Made by a program: the position numbers and the translations under genes. Shown one piece after another: positions 37,493 to 46,759 of a DNA stretch of 64,000 nt. Positions within the stretch are counted from its first letter, which is position 1. Each line of letters starts with the position of its first letter. Source of the DNA: Pseudomonas sp. R5(2019) (GTDB taxonomy: Bacteria; Pseudomonadota; Gammaproteobacteria; Pseudomonadales; Pseudomonadaceae); NCBI RefSeq assembly GCF_009905435.1, contig NZ_JAAAMT010000020.1, positions 1 through 64,000 on the forward strand, in the 5' to 3' direction. The notes beneath the pieces are model-generated. The model was given only the letters and a program-made list of their open reading frames with translations. It made no database searches and was not told where the DNA came from.

Positions 37493-38116
37493 GTGGACGA
37501 ACAGCGAGCCTTGCAGGTGCTGCAAGAACTGATTGAGCAAGGCCGCGTGGCCGATCCCCAGAGTGCCCGTGGCAAGCTGTTGCACGCCGCCACCCACCTG
37601 TTTCGCAGCCACGGTTTCGAGCGCACCACGGTCCGTGAGCTGGCCAGCACCATGGGCATTCAGTCCGGCAGCCTGTTTCATCATTACAAGAGCAAGGATG
37701 AGATCCTGCGGGCGGTGATGGAGCAGGCGCTGATTTATCACCTGGCATTGATGCAGGCCTCGCTTGAGGGTATTGACGATGTGCGCCAGCGCGTACTGGC
37801 GCTGATTCGCTGCGAACTGCACTCGATCCTTGGCAACAGCGGCGAAGCCATGGCCGTGCTGGTGTATGAGTGGCGCTCGCTGTCCGAGGAAGGACGGGTG
37901 CAAGTGCTGGCCCTGCGAGACCAGTATGAACAGCAGTGGCTCGCGGTGCTGGCCCAGGCCCAGGCGGCGGGATTGCTCAAGGGCGACCTGTTCATCGCCC
38001 GGCGCTTTCTGACCGGGGCCTTGTCCTGGACTTCCACCTGGTTTCATCCCCACGGCAGCCTCAGCCTCGATCAATTGGCCGAGGAAGCGCTCAAGCTGGT
38101 GCTCAAGGATGGCTGA
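37493..38116 (+). CDS. TetR/AcrR-family transcription regulator
   Basis: A 207-residue repressor-type protein. The helix-turn-helix occupies residues 20-68 (KLLHAATHLFRSHGFERTTV, then IQSGSLFHHYKSKDEIL), and the C-terminal domain resembles KstR2-like TetR proteins that bind acyl-CoA. I placed the start at the GTG at 37493 because AAGGAG lies 6 bases ahead of it; a TTG at 37478 would leave the SD inside the gene. A perfect palindrome just upstream suggests self-regulation. Effector unknown. Confidence 0.9.
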   Translation: MDEQRALQVLQELIEQGRVADPQSARGKLLHAATHLFRSHGFERTTVRELASTMGIQSGSLFHHYKSKDEILRAVMEQALIYHLALMQASLEGIDDVRQRVLALIRCELHSILGNSGEAMAVLVYEWRSLSEEGRVQVLALRDQYEQQWLAVLAQAQAAGLLKGDLFIARRFLTGALSWTSTWFHPHGSLSLDQLAEEALKLVLKDG

Positions 38117-38197
38117 AACAGGCGTGCGACGGAGTTGTCTATCGCCGCGAAAACGCCTAGCTTAGGTGGATCCAACAGTTCACCGGGGTGTTGCGTC

Positions 38198-38995
38198 GTG
38201 AGTGTCGAAGCAAGCCAGAGGATGTTGCGCACCTTGCTGTTGTGCGTGGCCGTGGTGCTGGCCCGTCCGGCGGTGGCAGCGGTCGAAGTCAAGGTTGGGG
38301 CTGCCCATTTCCCCCCTTACACCGTGCGTCCCGAACAGGGCGCTGGCACCGGGTTGCTGCCACGTCTGGTGGAGGCGTTGAACGAGGTCCAGAGCAGCTA
38401 CCGCTTCGTGTTGGTCCCTACTTCGATCCCACGACGCTTTCGCGACTTCCAGCAAGGCCGCGTCGATATCGCTGTGTTCGAGAACCCCGACTGGGGCTGG
38501 CAGGAGATCCCCCATGTGACGGTCGACATGGGCCTTGAAGACGCCGAGATTTTTGTCGCCCGCCGTCATGACGCCGGCAACCAACAATACTTCAACGAGC
38601 TGCAGGGCAAGCGTCTGGCGCTGTTCAGTGGCTATCACTACGCGTTCGCCAACTTCAACGCCGATCCGGCCTGGCTCGCCAGCCGGTTCAATGCCACGCT
38701 GACCTATTCCCATGACAGCAATCTGGCGATGGTTGAGCGCAAGCGCGCCGATATTGCCCTGGTGACCCGTTCCTACTTCAGCGATTTTCTGGCGCGAAAC
38801 CCCGAAAGTGCCAACAACCTGACGGCCTCCGAGCGCATCGATCAGGTCTATCACCATTACGCCTTGCTGCGCCCTGGTGCGCCGATCAGCGGTGAAGAGT
38901 TCAACGAGCTGATGGAGCGCCTGCGCGCCAATGGGGATCTGGTCAGCATCTTCACGCCGTATCGGATCAAGGTCACGGGCATACCCGGCCTGTAG
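38198..38995 (+). CDS. Periplasmic substrate-binding protein, amino-acid type (SBP family 3)
   Basis: A 265-residue exported protein of the bacterial extracellular solute-binding family 3. The signal peptide is MLRTLLLCVAVVLARPAVAA; the mature part starts VEVKVGAAHFPPYTVRPEQG. No ABC permease or ATPase gene is adjacent, so it is an orphan that may sense rather than transport. Start uncertain: GTG at 38198 or ATG at 38222, both giving a plausible signal peptide. The stop codon lies inside a 40-bp palindrome. Confidence 0.85.
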   Translation: MSVEASQRMLRTLLLCVAVVLARPAVAAVEVKVGAAHFPPYTVRPEQGAGTGLLPRLVEALNEVQSSYRFVLVPTSIPRRFRDFQQGRVDIAVFENPDWGWQEIPHVTVDMGLEDAEIFVARRHDAGNQQYFNELQGKRLALFSGYHYAFANFNADPAWLASRFNATLTYSHDSNLAMVERKRADIALVTRSYFSDFLARNPESANNLTASERIDQVYHHYALLRPGAPISGEEFNELMERLRANGDLVSIFTPYRIKVTGIPGL

Positions 38996-39069
38996 GAGCT
39001 GAGCTTGCTCGCGATAGCGGTGTAGCAGATACACCGCTATCGCGAGCAAGCTCAGCTCCTACAGGCCGG
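38985..39069. repeat. Perfect 40-bp inverted repeat with 5-base loop (REPIN) overlapping a stop codon
   Basis: Arms 38985-39024 and 39030-39069 are exact complements across 40 bases around the loop GCAGA, with the REP core TGTAGGAGCTGAGCTTGCTCG. The TAG stop of the binding-protein gene (38993-38995) is inside the left arm. Near-perfect long arms suggest a young insertion or active conservation. Confidence 0.95.
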
Positions 39070-39114
39070 CATGGGCCAAAACCCAGGGCATGCGCTCACT
39101 GAGGGTTTGTGAAA

Positions 39115-40566
39115 TTACCGCGCGACAGTCTTGATCGATACACCAGCCGCTGTCGGCGTAGACCGACCATAGATATCCTCGAACCGCTCGATATCGTCCT
39201 CGCCCAGGTAGCTGCCCGACTGCACCTCGATGATTTCCAGGGGGATCTTGCCGGGATTGCGCAGACGGTGCACCGAGGCAATCGGAACATAGGTCGACTG
39301 GTTCTCGGTCAGCAGGAACACGTTTTCGTCACAGGTGACTTCAGCGGTGCCAGAGACCACGATCCAGTGCTCGGCGCGGTGGTGGTGCATCTGTAGCGAC
39401 AGGCAAGCCCCCGGCTTGACCGAGAGGTGCTTGACCTGGAAGCGGCCACCCATGTCCACCGAGTCGTAGGAGCCCCACGGTCGGTACACCGCACAGTGGT
39501 TCTGGGTTTCGCTGCGGCCCTGCTCGTTGAGGGTGTTGACCAGTTGCTTGACGCCCTGGACCTGGTCCTTGTGGGCAATCAATATGGCGTCTCTGGTTTC
39601 GACCACCACGATGTTCTCCAGGCCGATCACCGACACCAGCTTGCCGCTGCCGTGGATCATGCAGTTGCGGCTGTCCTGGATCACCACATCGCCTTTGCTG
39701 ACGTTGCCGTTGTCGTCCTTCTCGTTCACGTCCCACAGCGACGACCAGCAGCCTACATCGCTCCAGCCGACGTTCAGCGGCACTACGCAGGCGCGTTGGG
39801 TCTTTTCCATCACCGCGTAGTCGATGGAGTTGTCCGGGCAGCAAGCGAAGGTGGCTTCGTCGATCTCGATGTTGTCATCGACGTGCTTGCTGCGTTCCAG
39901 GGTCAGCAGGCAGGTGTCGTAGATGTCGGCGTCGTGCTTTTTCAGCTCTTCGAGGAAGCGGCTGGCGCGGAACAGGAACATGCCGCTGTTCCAGAAATAA
40001 CCGCCGGCCTGGACGAATTCGTTGGCGCGTTTCTTGTCCGGTTTCTCGACGAACTGGGCCACCCGGCTGACGCCTTCAGGCAGCAGCGCATCGTTGTTCG
40101 ACTTGATATAGCCATAACCGGTTTGCGGCTTGGTCGCCGGTACGCCGAACAGCACCATCTCGCCGCGCTCGGCGGCCACGGTGGCCAGGGTCAGGGCGCG
40201 TTGCAGGGCTTTCTGATCGTCGATCACGTGGTCGGCCGGCAGCACCAGCATCAACTCGTCGCGGCCTTCGTTGACCAGCTTCATGGCGGTGATCGCCACT
40301 GCTGGCGCGGTGTTGCGGCCGAACGGTTCCATCAGGATCGCCTGGGTTTCAAGCTTCAGGGCGCTGAGCTGTTCGTTGACGATAAAGCGGTGGTCCTTGT
40401 TGCAGACCACGATGGGCGTGTCCATCCCCTCGAACACCAGGCGCGAGAGGGTTTGCTGGAACAGCGTGTGCTCGCCGGTCAGGGCGAGGAACTGCTTGGG
40501 GAACTGCTTGCGCGATAAAGGCCACAGACGCGAACCGCTACCACCAGAAAGAATGACCGGGATCAT
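39115..40566 (-). CDS. algA: Mannose-1-phosphate guanylyltransferase / phosphomannose isomerase AlgA
   Basis: A 483-residue bifunctional enzyme that makes mannose-6-P from fructose-6-P and GDP-mannose from mannose-1-P, the first and third steps toward alginate. The N-terminal nucleotidyltransferase motif is SGGSGSRLWPLSRKQFPKQF; the C-terminal cupin isomerase carries the zinc ligands in QMHHHRAEHWIVVSG. It is the last gene of the alginate operon, 39 bases after algF. Confidence 0.97.
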   Translation of the reverse strand: MIPVILSGGSGSRLWPLSRKQFPKQFLALTGEHTLFQQTLSRLVFEGMDTPIVVCNKDHRFIVNEQLSALKLETQAILMEPFGRNTAPAVAITAMKLVNEGRDELMLVLPADHVIDDQKALQRALTLATVAAERGEMVLFGVPATKPQTGYGYIKSNNDALLPEGVSRVAQFVEKPDKKRANEFVQAGGYFWNSGMFLFRASRFLEELKKHDADIYDTCLLTLERSKHVDDNIEIDEATFACCPDNSIDYAVMEKTQRACVVPLNVGWSDVGCWSSLWDVNEKDDNGNVSKGDVVIQDSRNCMIHGSGKLVSVIGLENIVVVETRDAILIAHKDQVQGVKQLVNTLNEQGRSETQNHCAVYRPWGSYDSVDMGGRFQVKHLSVKPGACLSLQMHHHRAEHWIVVSGTAEVTCDENVFLLTENQSTYVPIASVHRLRNPGKIPLEIIEVQSGSYLGEDDIERFEDIYGRSTPTAAGVSIKTVAR

Positions 40567-40605
40567 GGGTGTATCTCCGTAATGAAGTGGGCTGTTTAAG
40601 CTGGA

Positions 40606-41277
40606 TCAACGGGTCGAAACCGGGCGCTTGACCCAGACCGGGGCCAGGCTGCTGCCGGAACCTGTGACGTACAGCACGACCGCTTCGCCGCGCTCCAGGG
40701 CCACGGGTTTGAGGTCGCTGACTTTCTTGTCGCCCTCATACAGCGCCAGGCTGACTTTCACCGGGTTGATCTCGCGCTCGCCACGGGAGTTGGCCGCCAC
40801 CGGCTTGACCACTTCGGTCTTGCCGTCGGCGGTCTTGAGGGTCAGGGGTTTGTCGCTGAGGTTCTGCACGCGAACCAGGGATTTCTGCTTGTTCTTGAAC
40901 GGCGGCTCTTCAACCAGCCTGGGCTCGCCACTGCTGTTGTTGACCAGGGTGTAGTAGTGGTCGGAGGCGAGCTTGACCGGCACGGTCTTGCTGCCCAGCC
41001 TGGCGCTGTAGTCGCCCTGGGGCATGAAGCTGAAGTCGCTGCTGGCCTGTGGCCCGATGGCGTTGATGTTGGTGTTGCCAACGGTGGCGCTGACTTCCTG
41101 GCTGCTGGCGTTATAGACCCGCACGAAGGTCGAGCCTTTCGGTGCGATAGGACCGTAGAGCGCGGCGTCGGCGCCGGCCCAGGCCTGCAGCGACAGCAGG
41201 CTGAAACTGGCGGTCAGGGCGCAGGCCTTGGCGATAGTGTTTTTGCGGGGACGACGATCGTTAGTGTGCAAGGTCAT
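40606..41277 (-). CDS. algF: Alginate O-acetyltransferase AlgF
   Basis: A 223-residue periplasmic protein with a signal peptide (cut near AWA|GADAALYGP), needed with AlgI and AlgJ for O-acetylation of alginate. The mature protein is beta-rich, beginning ALYGPIAPKGSTFVRVYNAS. It is placed between algJ and algA, its canonical position. Confidence 0.95.
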   Translation of the reverse strand: MTLHTNDRRPRKNTIAKACALTASFSLLSLQAWAGADAALYGPIAPKGSTFVRVYNASSQEVSATVGNTNINAIGPQASSDFSFMPQGDYSARLGSKTVPVKLASDHYYTLVNNSSGEPRLVEEPPFKNKQKSLVRVQNLSDKPLTLKTADGKTEVVKPVAANSRGEREINPVKVSLALYEGDKKVSDLKPVALERGEAVVLYVTGSGSSLAPVWVKRPVSTR

Positions 41278-41361
41278 GTGCGTTTCCTCTCAGTCTTTCG
41301 TCCGATTGGACGACAAGGCCAGGTCTTGATTGGCGTTACGGGTTTTCTTCAACTGTGCGAT

Positions 41362-42447
41362 TCACTGCGGGTCGAATTCGCTGAGGTCGCTTTTCATGGG
41401 CAGATAGCGTTCGGGGAACTCCCAGATCAGTAGCTGGGGCGGGGTGTTCTTGAAGGCATCGGTTTGCAGGTACTTGAGCATTGGTCGCAGCGGGCCGTGA
41501 CCGTTTTCGGCGTAATTGACCACGTCGCTTTGAAGGGCTTGCTGCAGGGCACCCATGAAGTTCCAGTTGGGATTGGCGCTGTAGCTGGTGCCGACCAGGG
41601 CCACCGGGATTTCGTTGTCGGCAAACAGCGCTTCATCGCTGTCGGCCACGCCCTCGGCAACACGGGTGGTGCGTTTGTGCAGGGTGTCCGGTGCTGGCAG
41701 CAGGTCGCTGAACAGCGGATCGAGTGGCAGGAAGCTAGTCAGGTCGCCCTTGTAGGGCGTGCTTTGTTCGGTTTCTGTGATGAAGTGCTGCGGCTCTGCG
41801 CGCAACGGGCTTTTTTTCGCGACGGCAGCGCCCAGTTGCTGCGCCACGACCTCGGCACCCAGCGGAGTCCAGTGGGTGTCGGTGCGCAGGAACACCTGGC
41901 CACGCTCCTTGGCCTGCAGCAGCGGCGTCAGCAGGTCGGGAGCGAAGATGTCGGCCTGGCGGGCCTGGGCATGAAATTCGTTGTAGAGGCCGGTGTGCAG
42001 GCTGGCCGGCGCTTGTTCACCGATGTACTCGGCATACAGACGGGCCTTGGCCGGGACGATCGCCAGCACCAGCTCCACCCCGTGTTGCTTGAGGGTGTCG
42101 TGCACGCCGCGCATCAGCGCCAGGTTTTCCTGTTCGAAGTGATCGCTGTTGGCGACCGGCTTGAACTCTTCATCGCTGAACAACCATTGCTCGCGACCGA
42201 GCACCACGCCCGGGCGGCCTTCGTTGAACAGTTTGAAATCCAGTGCGGCCCAGAGGTTGGTGCCCAGGCGCTTGATCGGAAACTCGTCGTCGTAATGAGT
42301 CTCGACGGCCTTGGCCCATTTGCCGTTGAGCAGCGTGGCGTCGCTGTTGGTGTTGAAACCCATGAAGCTGCGCAGGGACCAGGCGCCCAGGCACAGCAGC
42401 AGGGCCAGGAACAGCGCGACGTAGAGGATGCGTAATGAACGGGTCAT
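41362..42447 (-). CDS. algJ: Alginate O-acetyltransferase AlgJ
   Basis: A 361-residue periplasmic, membrane-anchored SGNH-like acetyltransferase. The N-terminal anchor is LRILYVALFLALLLCLGAWSL; the active-site Asp/His motif is FLRTDTHWTPLG, and the serine lies in VALVGTSYSANPNWN. It receives the acetyl group relayed by AlgI. The start MTRSLRI is chosen; a longer in-frame reading runs into algI and is excluded. Confidence 0.95.
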   Translation of the reverse strand: MTRSLRILYVALFLALLLCLGAWSLRSFMGFNTNSDATLLNGKWAKAVETHYDDEFPIKRLGTNLWAALDFKLFNEGRPGVVLGREQWLFSDEEFKPVANSDHFEQENLALMRGVHDTLKQHGVELVLAIVPAKARLYAEYIGEQAPASLHTGLYNEFHAQARQADIFAPDLLTPLLQAKERGQVFLRTDTHWTPLGAEVVAQQLGAAVAKKSPLRAEPQHFITETEQSTPYKGDLTSFLPLDPLFSDLLPAPDTLHKRTTRVAEGVADSDEALFADNEIPVALVGTSYSANPNWNFMGALQQALQSDVVNYAENGHGPLRPMLKYLQTDAFKNTPPQLLIWEFPERYLPMKSDLSEFDPQ

Positions 42448-42457
42448 GGTCTGCGCC

Positions 42458-43915
42458 TCAGAATTGGAAATACAGGAACGGCGAGAAACTCTGCGCCGAG
42501 AGTTTGAGAATCGAAGCCACGAACAGCAGCAATACCAGCGCACGGGTGGCATACAGCGACCAGTCGATGACGCCGGCCGAGCTGAGCAGTGCGCCAGGTG
42601 CCACGGCAACGGGTTCAGGCTTGGCATTGCGGTAGAAATCACGCAGGCCGAAGTACGCAAGCGTGACGTAGGCCACCACCAGGGTCGTCACTTGGAGGCC
42701 GGTCACGCTGGCACGGTTGAGTTCCGACAGCTGCCAGTCACCGAAGCTGAACATGGCGCCGTACATGCGCCCGGCGACGTGCAGGTTCTCGGCGCGGAAG
42801 ATCACCCAGCCCATCACCACCAGTAGGAACGTCAGTGCCCAGCGCACAGGGTTGAAGCTGCGCGGCGTGGTGTTGATGCCTACAGCTTTCTCGATGGCCA
42901 GCCACATGCCATGCCAGGCACCCCAGATGATGTAGGTGAAGTTGGCGCCGTGCCACAGGCCGCCCAGCAGCATGGTCAGGAACAGGTTGCGGTAGGTGGC
43001 GAAGCGACCGCCGCGGTTGCCGCCCAGGGTGATGTACAGGTAATCGCGCAGCCAGGTCGACAGGCTGATGTGCCAGCGCCGCCAGAACTCGGTGATCGAC
43101 TGGCTGATGTACGGCTGCTTGAAGTTCTCCATGAAGCGGAAGCCCATCATCAGGCCCAGGCCGATGGCCATGTCGCTGTAGCCGGAGAAGTCGAAGTACA
43201 GCTGTGCGGTGTACGCCAGCGCGCCGAGCCAGGCGTCGCCCGTGGTGGGGTACTGCAAGGCGAAGCAATGGTCGGCGACGACGGCCAGGGTGTCGGCAAT
43301 AAAGACCTTCTTGACAAAGCCCTGCATGAACCGCGTGGCACCTTCACTGAACTTGTCGAGGGTGTGGGTGCGGTTGTTGAACTGGTCCGCCAGGTCCTTG
43401 AAGCGCAGCACGGGGCCGGCGATCAAGTGCGGGAAGATCGCCACGAACGCGGCAAAGTCGATGAGATTGCGCGTCGCCGGGGTATCGCCACGGTAAACGT
43501 CGATGATGTAGCTGATCGATTCGAAGATGTAGAAGGAGATACCGATCGGCAGCAGCACGTGGGTCAGGATGAACGGCTCAAGACCAAACGACGTCATGAT
43601 CGCGTTGAGGCTGTCGACCCCGAAATTGGCGTACTTGAAGTAGCCGAGGATGCCCAGGTCCACCGCCACGCCGAGCAGCAGCCAGCGCTGGGCGGGCTTG
43701 GTGCGCACGCCGGCGGCGCCGACTTTGAGGCCGATCCAGTAGTTCCACAGGGTGACGCCGACAAACAGCGCCAGGAAGTCCACCCGCCACCAGGCGTAGA
43801 ACACGTAGCTGGCGATCAGCAGCAGCAGGTTGCGATAGCGTTGTCCGCTCAAGTAGTACAAGCCGAGAAAGATCGGCAAGAACAGGAACAGGAACACGTT
43901 GGATGAAAACACCAT
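42458..43915 (-). CDS. algI: Alginate O-acetylation membrane protein AlgI (MBOAT family)
   Basis: A 485-residue polytopic membrane-bound O-acyltransferase that moves acetyl groups across the inner membrane to AlgJ. Eleven or so hydrophobic segments are seen; the MBOAT catalytic histidine region is LLGGLWHGANFTYIIWGAWHG. It is separated from algL by a gap of 238 bases containing a REPIN, wider than any other gap in the operon. Confidence 0.96.
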   Translation of the reverse strand: MVFSSNVFLFLFLPIFLGLYYLSGQRYRNLLLLIASYVFYAWWRVDFLALFVGVTLWNYWIGLKVGAAGVRTKPAQRWLLLGVAVDLGILGYFKYANFGVDSLNAIMTSFGLEPFILTHVLLPIGISFYIFESISYIIDVYRGDTPATRNLIDFAAFVAIFPHLIAGPVLRFKDLADQFNNRTHTLDKFSEGATRFMQGFVKKVFIADTLAVVADHCFALQYPTTGDAWLGALAYTAQLYFDFSGYSDMAIGLGLMMGFRFMENFKQPYISQSITEFWRRWHISLSTWLRDYLYITLGGNRGGRFATYRNLFLTMLLGGLWHGANFTYIIWGAWHGMWLAIEKAVGINTTPRSFNPVRWALTFLLVVMGWVIFRAENLHVAGRMYGAMFSFGDWQLSELNRASVTGLQVTTLVVAYVTLAYFGLRDFYRNAKPEPVAVAPGALLSSAGVIDWSLYATRALVLLLFVASILKLSAQSFSPFLYFQF

Positions 43916-44153
43916 CCCGATCTCTCCTTGTTGTATTCCGAATCAAGGGCCGCAGCCCCCCAAACCCCCCACTGAAATCCGGGGGAAAACCAAAATTACT
44001 GTCTTGCGCTGTTCGCCTATCCCCTATGGGAACGGGCTTCTAATGTGGGAGCGGATTTATCCGCGAATTGCCTCACCGCGATTCTTCAGATACACCGCAC
44101 TGCATTCATTCGCGGATAAATCCGCTCCCACAAAAAGCAGCTTCCACGGCGTG
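43916..44153. other. Spacer inside the alginate operon between algL and algI
   Basis: This holds the C-rich stretch near 43950-43985 upstream of algI and the REPIN at 44044-44132. No gene is present. The break could lower algI-J-F-A expression relative to the upstream genes or could mark an internal promoter; neither is proven by sequence. Confidence 0.6.
44044..44132. repeat. REPIN within the alginate operon
   Basis: Perfect 25-base arms (44044-44068 and 44108-44132) face each other with the core GTGGGAGCGGATTTATCCGCG and a 39-base spacer. It lies 21 bases past the algL stop and about 130 bases before the algI start. Confidence 0.93.
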
Positions 44154-45281
44154 TTATTTCTCGGCCTGCGGGTCATAGACCCGAGTCAGGTCACCGCCCA
44201 GGCGAAAGGTCTTGAACGGCTGCATCTCATGCTTTTTCTCGACCACCTCGGCACTGCAGCTGTAAAGGCTGCACCACGGCTCGAGCCAGGCGAATTTGCT
44301 GTCGATCTTCAGGTCGGTCATGTCCTGTTTCTCGCCGTTCTTGCTCTTGAACGCTGAAGGGGCCTTCACCCCGGCCAGCACCCGATCACCCAGGCGCTTG
44401 AGGGCGCTGTTGTTTTCGGGGCGTACGTCGACGCCGTTGACCTGGGCGAAGCTGGCGATCATCGCCAGCGGCGGCAGGGCGTAGTTGTGGTAGGCCAGGG
44501 CGCGTTGCTTGCGCTTGAGCTCGTTGGGCAAGAAACCCTGGGCGTCGATCTGGTTGGCAGCTACGCGGTACTCCTTGATCGACCAGTCGAACAGGTCGCG
44601 GCGGTCAGTTGCCACGGCGGTGGCCATCACCGACCAGGCGGCCCAGTACGAGTGGTTGTTGATCTTCTCCAGCGGCAGGTTGCTCCAGTCGCTGACGACC
44701 TGATCGGCCATGCGCCCGAACCATTTCTCGATCAGTTCGGCCTGGGCCTGATGCGCGGCCAGCGGATGCGAGTTGGAGAACTTCAGCCGCAACCAGGCGG
44801 ACGACATGCTCCCCAGCGCCCATTTGCGCATCGACTTGCCGGTGTGGTTGAAGTCGGTGGACATCAAGGCGTTGGCCTGGGCCCAGCCGCCCAGCCATGC
44901 CAGCGTGCAATCGAGCTGCTCGGGGCGGCCGTCGCGCATGTACTGCATGACCTGCTTGCTCACCCCGCGCTCGAGGGTGGTGATGCTGGCGGTCGAGTCA
45001 CGGAAGGCTTTTTCCGACGCCAGGTTCAGGGTTGCCCGTGCCTTGTCGGAGCCTTCGTACTTGCTGCGAAAGACCAGCTTGCCGGTGTAGGGCGTCGGCA
45101 CGGCATCGCACTTGAAGCCGCTTTTGTCGGCCTTCAGCTCTTCGATGCCGGCGTAGTAACCCTGCGGCGGCACCAGTGTCGCGGCCTGTGCGGCCGAGCC
45201 GAACAGTGTCATGTCAAGCAGGGCCAGGCCGAGCAGGGCCGGTGCAGCCAGTTTCCGAGCGGAATTTTTCAACGTCTGCAT
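44154..45281 (-). CDS. algL: Alginate lyase AlgL
   Basis: A 375-residue periplasmic polysaccharide lyase family 5 enzyme that clears alginate strayed into the periplasm. The signal peptide is cut near [11 protein letters not shown]. The PL5 motifs [11 protein letters not shown] (near 200) and [11 protein letters not shown] (near 345) are present. The start [10 protein letters not shown] is chosen because it leads the signal peptide; the longer in-frame reading overlaps algX. Confidence 0.96.
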   Translation of the reverse strand: MQTLKNSARKLAAPALLGLALLDMTLFGSAAQAATLVPPQGYYAGIEELKADKSGFKCDAVPTPYTGKLVFRSKYEGSDKARATLNLASEKAFRDSTASITTLERGVSKQVMQYMRDGRPEQLDCTLAWLGGWAQANALMSTDFNHTGKSMRKWALGSMSSAWLRLKFSNSHPLAAHQAQAELIEKWFGRMADQVVSDWSNLPLEKINNHSYWAAWSVMATAVATDRRDLFDWSIKEYRVAANQIDAQGFLPNELKRKQRALAYHNYALPPLAMIASFAQVNGVDVRPENNSALKRLGDRVLAGVKAPSAFKSKNGEKQDMTDLKIDSKFAWLEPWCSLYSCSAEVVEKKHEMQPFKTFRLGGDLTRVYDPQAEK

Positions 45282-45288
45282 GGGAGCC

Positions 45289-46746
45289 TCATGGTCCGGC
45301 TTGTGCAGTGCGTTGCGCTGCACCGGGGAACACGTTGCGGTTGCATACTTTCGCTTCAACTTTCTGCGGCGCGGCTGCGGCTTCGGGGCCCAGGACTTCC
45401 ACGGCCAGCAGGTTCTGCCCGGCCCAATCCGCATCGTCGCGCAGCTCAAAGGCGAAGCGCCCGTCGGTTTCGGAGCTTGCCGGCTTTTCGATTCTCACGT
45501 TTTCATGACGGCCGTTCATGTACCAGAGGGTCGCCTGCAGGGTTTTCACCGAGGTGTCTTCGAACTGGATATCGATCTGGTGATGGCGGTTCTCGAGGTT
45601 CTTGATGCCCCCGCCACGGCCGTTGACCAGCAGCTCGTTGTTGCCCGGCTTGAGCGAGGTACTGGCTCTCAGTTGCGCTGGCTTGCCTTCACAACCGTTG
45701 TCGAGCAGGGCCATCATCTGCCGGTAGATGGTTTCCTGGTCCAGGCGGTACAGCGGCGAGAATTCCCAGATGAGGATCTTCGGCGGTTTGGTCTGGAACT
45801 CTTCACTGCCCAGGTACTGCAGCATCGAGCCCTCCAGGCCACCGCCGCGGAAGGCGACGTTGAGCACATCGGCGCCGATGTACTGCTCCAGGAAGCCTGC
45901 GAAGTTGTAGTTCTTGCCGCTGTGGCTGGTGCCGACCAGGGTGATTTGCGGGTTGCCGGAATCGCCGAACAGGTCTTCGCCGCCGCTTTCGCCCTTGGGC
46001 TCGGTGGTGAACTGATCCACGTATTGGATCGCGTAGCTGGTGCCGCACAGTTGCCCGGCGACGGTGTGCATGGTTCCGGTCTTGCCCATGCGCCCGGACC
46101 TGTGGGTCTCGAATTCGCGCTTGGGAATCTCGGCGAACCCGGGCACCTGTTTGACCTTCTCGGCAATGATCTTCGCCGCACGCTCGGCACCGTAGGGCGT
46201 CCAGTGCTGGTCGCCACGGAAGTAGAAATCATGGCCTTGCTCGGCGAGTGGCAGTTGCTCGTTGGTCAGTACCGACAGGTCGGGCACCCAGTAGCCCATC
46301 TTGCTGAAACGGGCGAGCATGCCCTGGTAGTTGCGCAGCGCTTTTTCGTAGTCGAAGGCGGCCTTGTCGGCCGGCTTGAGCATGTTGCGATTGACCAGCC
46401 CGCGGGTCGGTTGATAGACCACCACCAACTCCACGCCCCTGGCCTTGAAGGCATCGTGCAGCTGCTGCAGGCGGCGGTAGCCGGCCGGCGTGGTGTCGAA
46501 TTCGGTGCGCAAGTCTTCACGGGTGCGGAATAGCCAGTCGCCTTCGGCCTGCACAAGGGTGGTGAAGTTTTGCTGATAGCGCGTGGTGTAACGGCTGGCG
46601 TCGTGGGCCTCGGGGCAGAGGTTGCAGCACGGCTCGGCGCTGAACGCCGGGGCTTGCACTTCATCGGCATGGGCGACGCCGCTGGCGGCAAGCATGGCGG
46701 CGGCCAGGCCCGAGAGGCCAAGCAGTTTGACAAGATGTGGGTGCAT
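45289..46746 (-). CDS. algX: Alginate biosynthesis protein AlgX
   Basis: A 485-residue periplasmic protein with an N-terminal SGNH-hydrolase-like acetyltransferase domain ([19 protein letters not shown]; serine in [16 protein letters not shown]) and a C-terminal carbohydrate-binding module. It adds terminal acetylation and links the secretion complex. The signal peptide is cut near AHA|DEVQAP. It lies between algG and algL, 7 bases before algL. Confidence 0.97.
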   Translation of the reverse strand: MHPHLVKLLGLSGLAAAMLAASGVAHADEVQAPAFSAEPCCNLCPEAHDASRYTTRYQQNFTTLVQAEGDWLFRTREDLRTEFDTTPAGYRRLQQLHDAFKARGVELVVVYQPTRGLVNRNMLKPADKAAFDYEKALRNYQGMLARFSKMGYWVPDLSVLTNEQLPLAEQGHDFYFRGDQHWTPYGAERAAKIIAEKVKQVPGFAEIPKREFETHRSGRMGKTGTMHTVAGQLCGTSYAIQYVDQFTTEPKGESGGEDLFGDSGNPQITLVGTSHSGKNYNFAGFLEQYIGADVLNVAFRGGGLEGSMLQYLGSEEFQTKPPKILIWEFSPLYRLDQETIYRQMMALLDNGCEGKPAQLRASTSLKPGNNELLVNGRGGGIKNLENRHHQIDIQFEDTSVKTLQATLWYMNGRHENVRIEKPASSETDGRFAFELRDDADWAGQNLLAVEVLGPEAAAAPQKVEAKVCNRNVFPGAAQRTAQAGP

Positions 46747-46759
46747 AAAAATACCTTCC

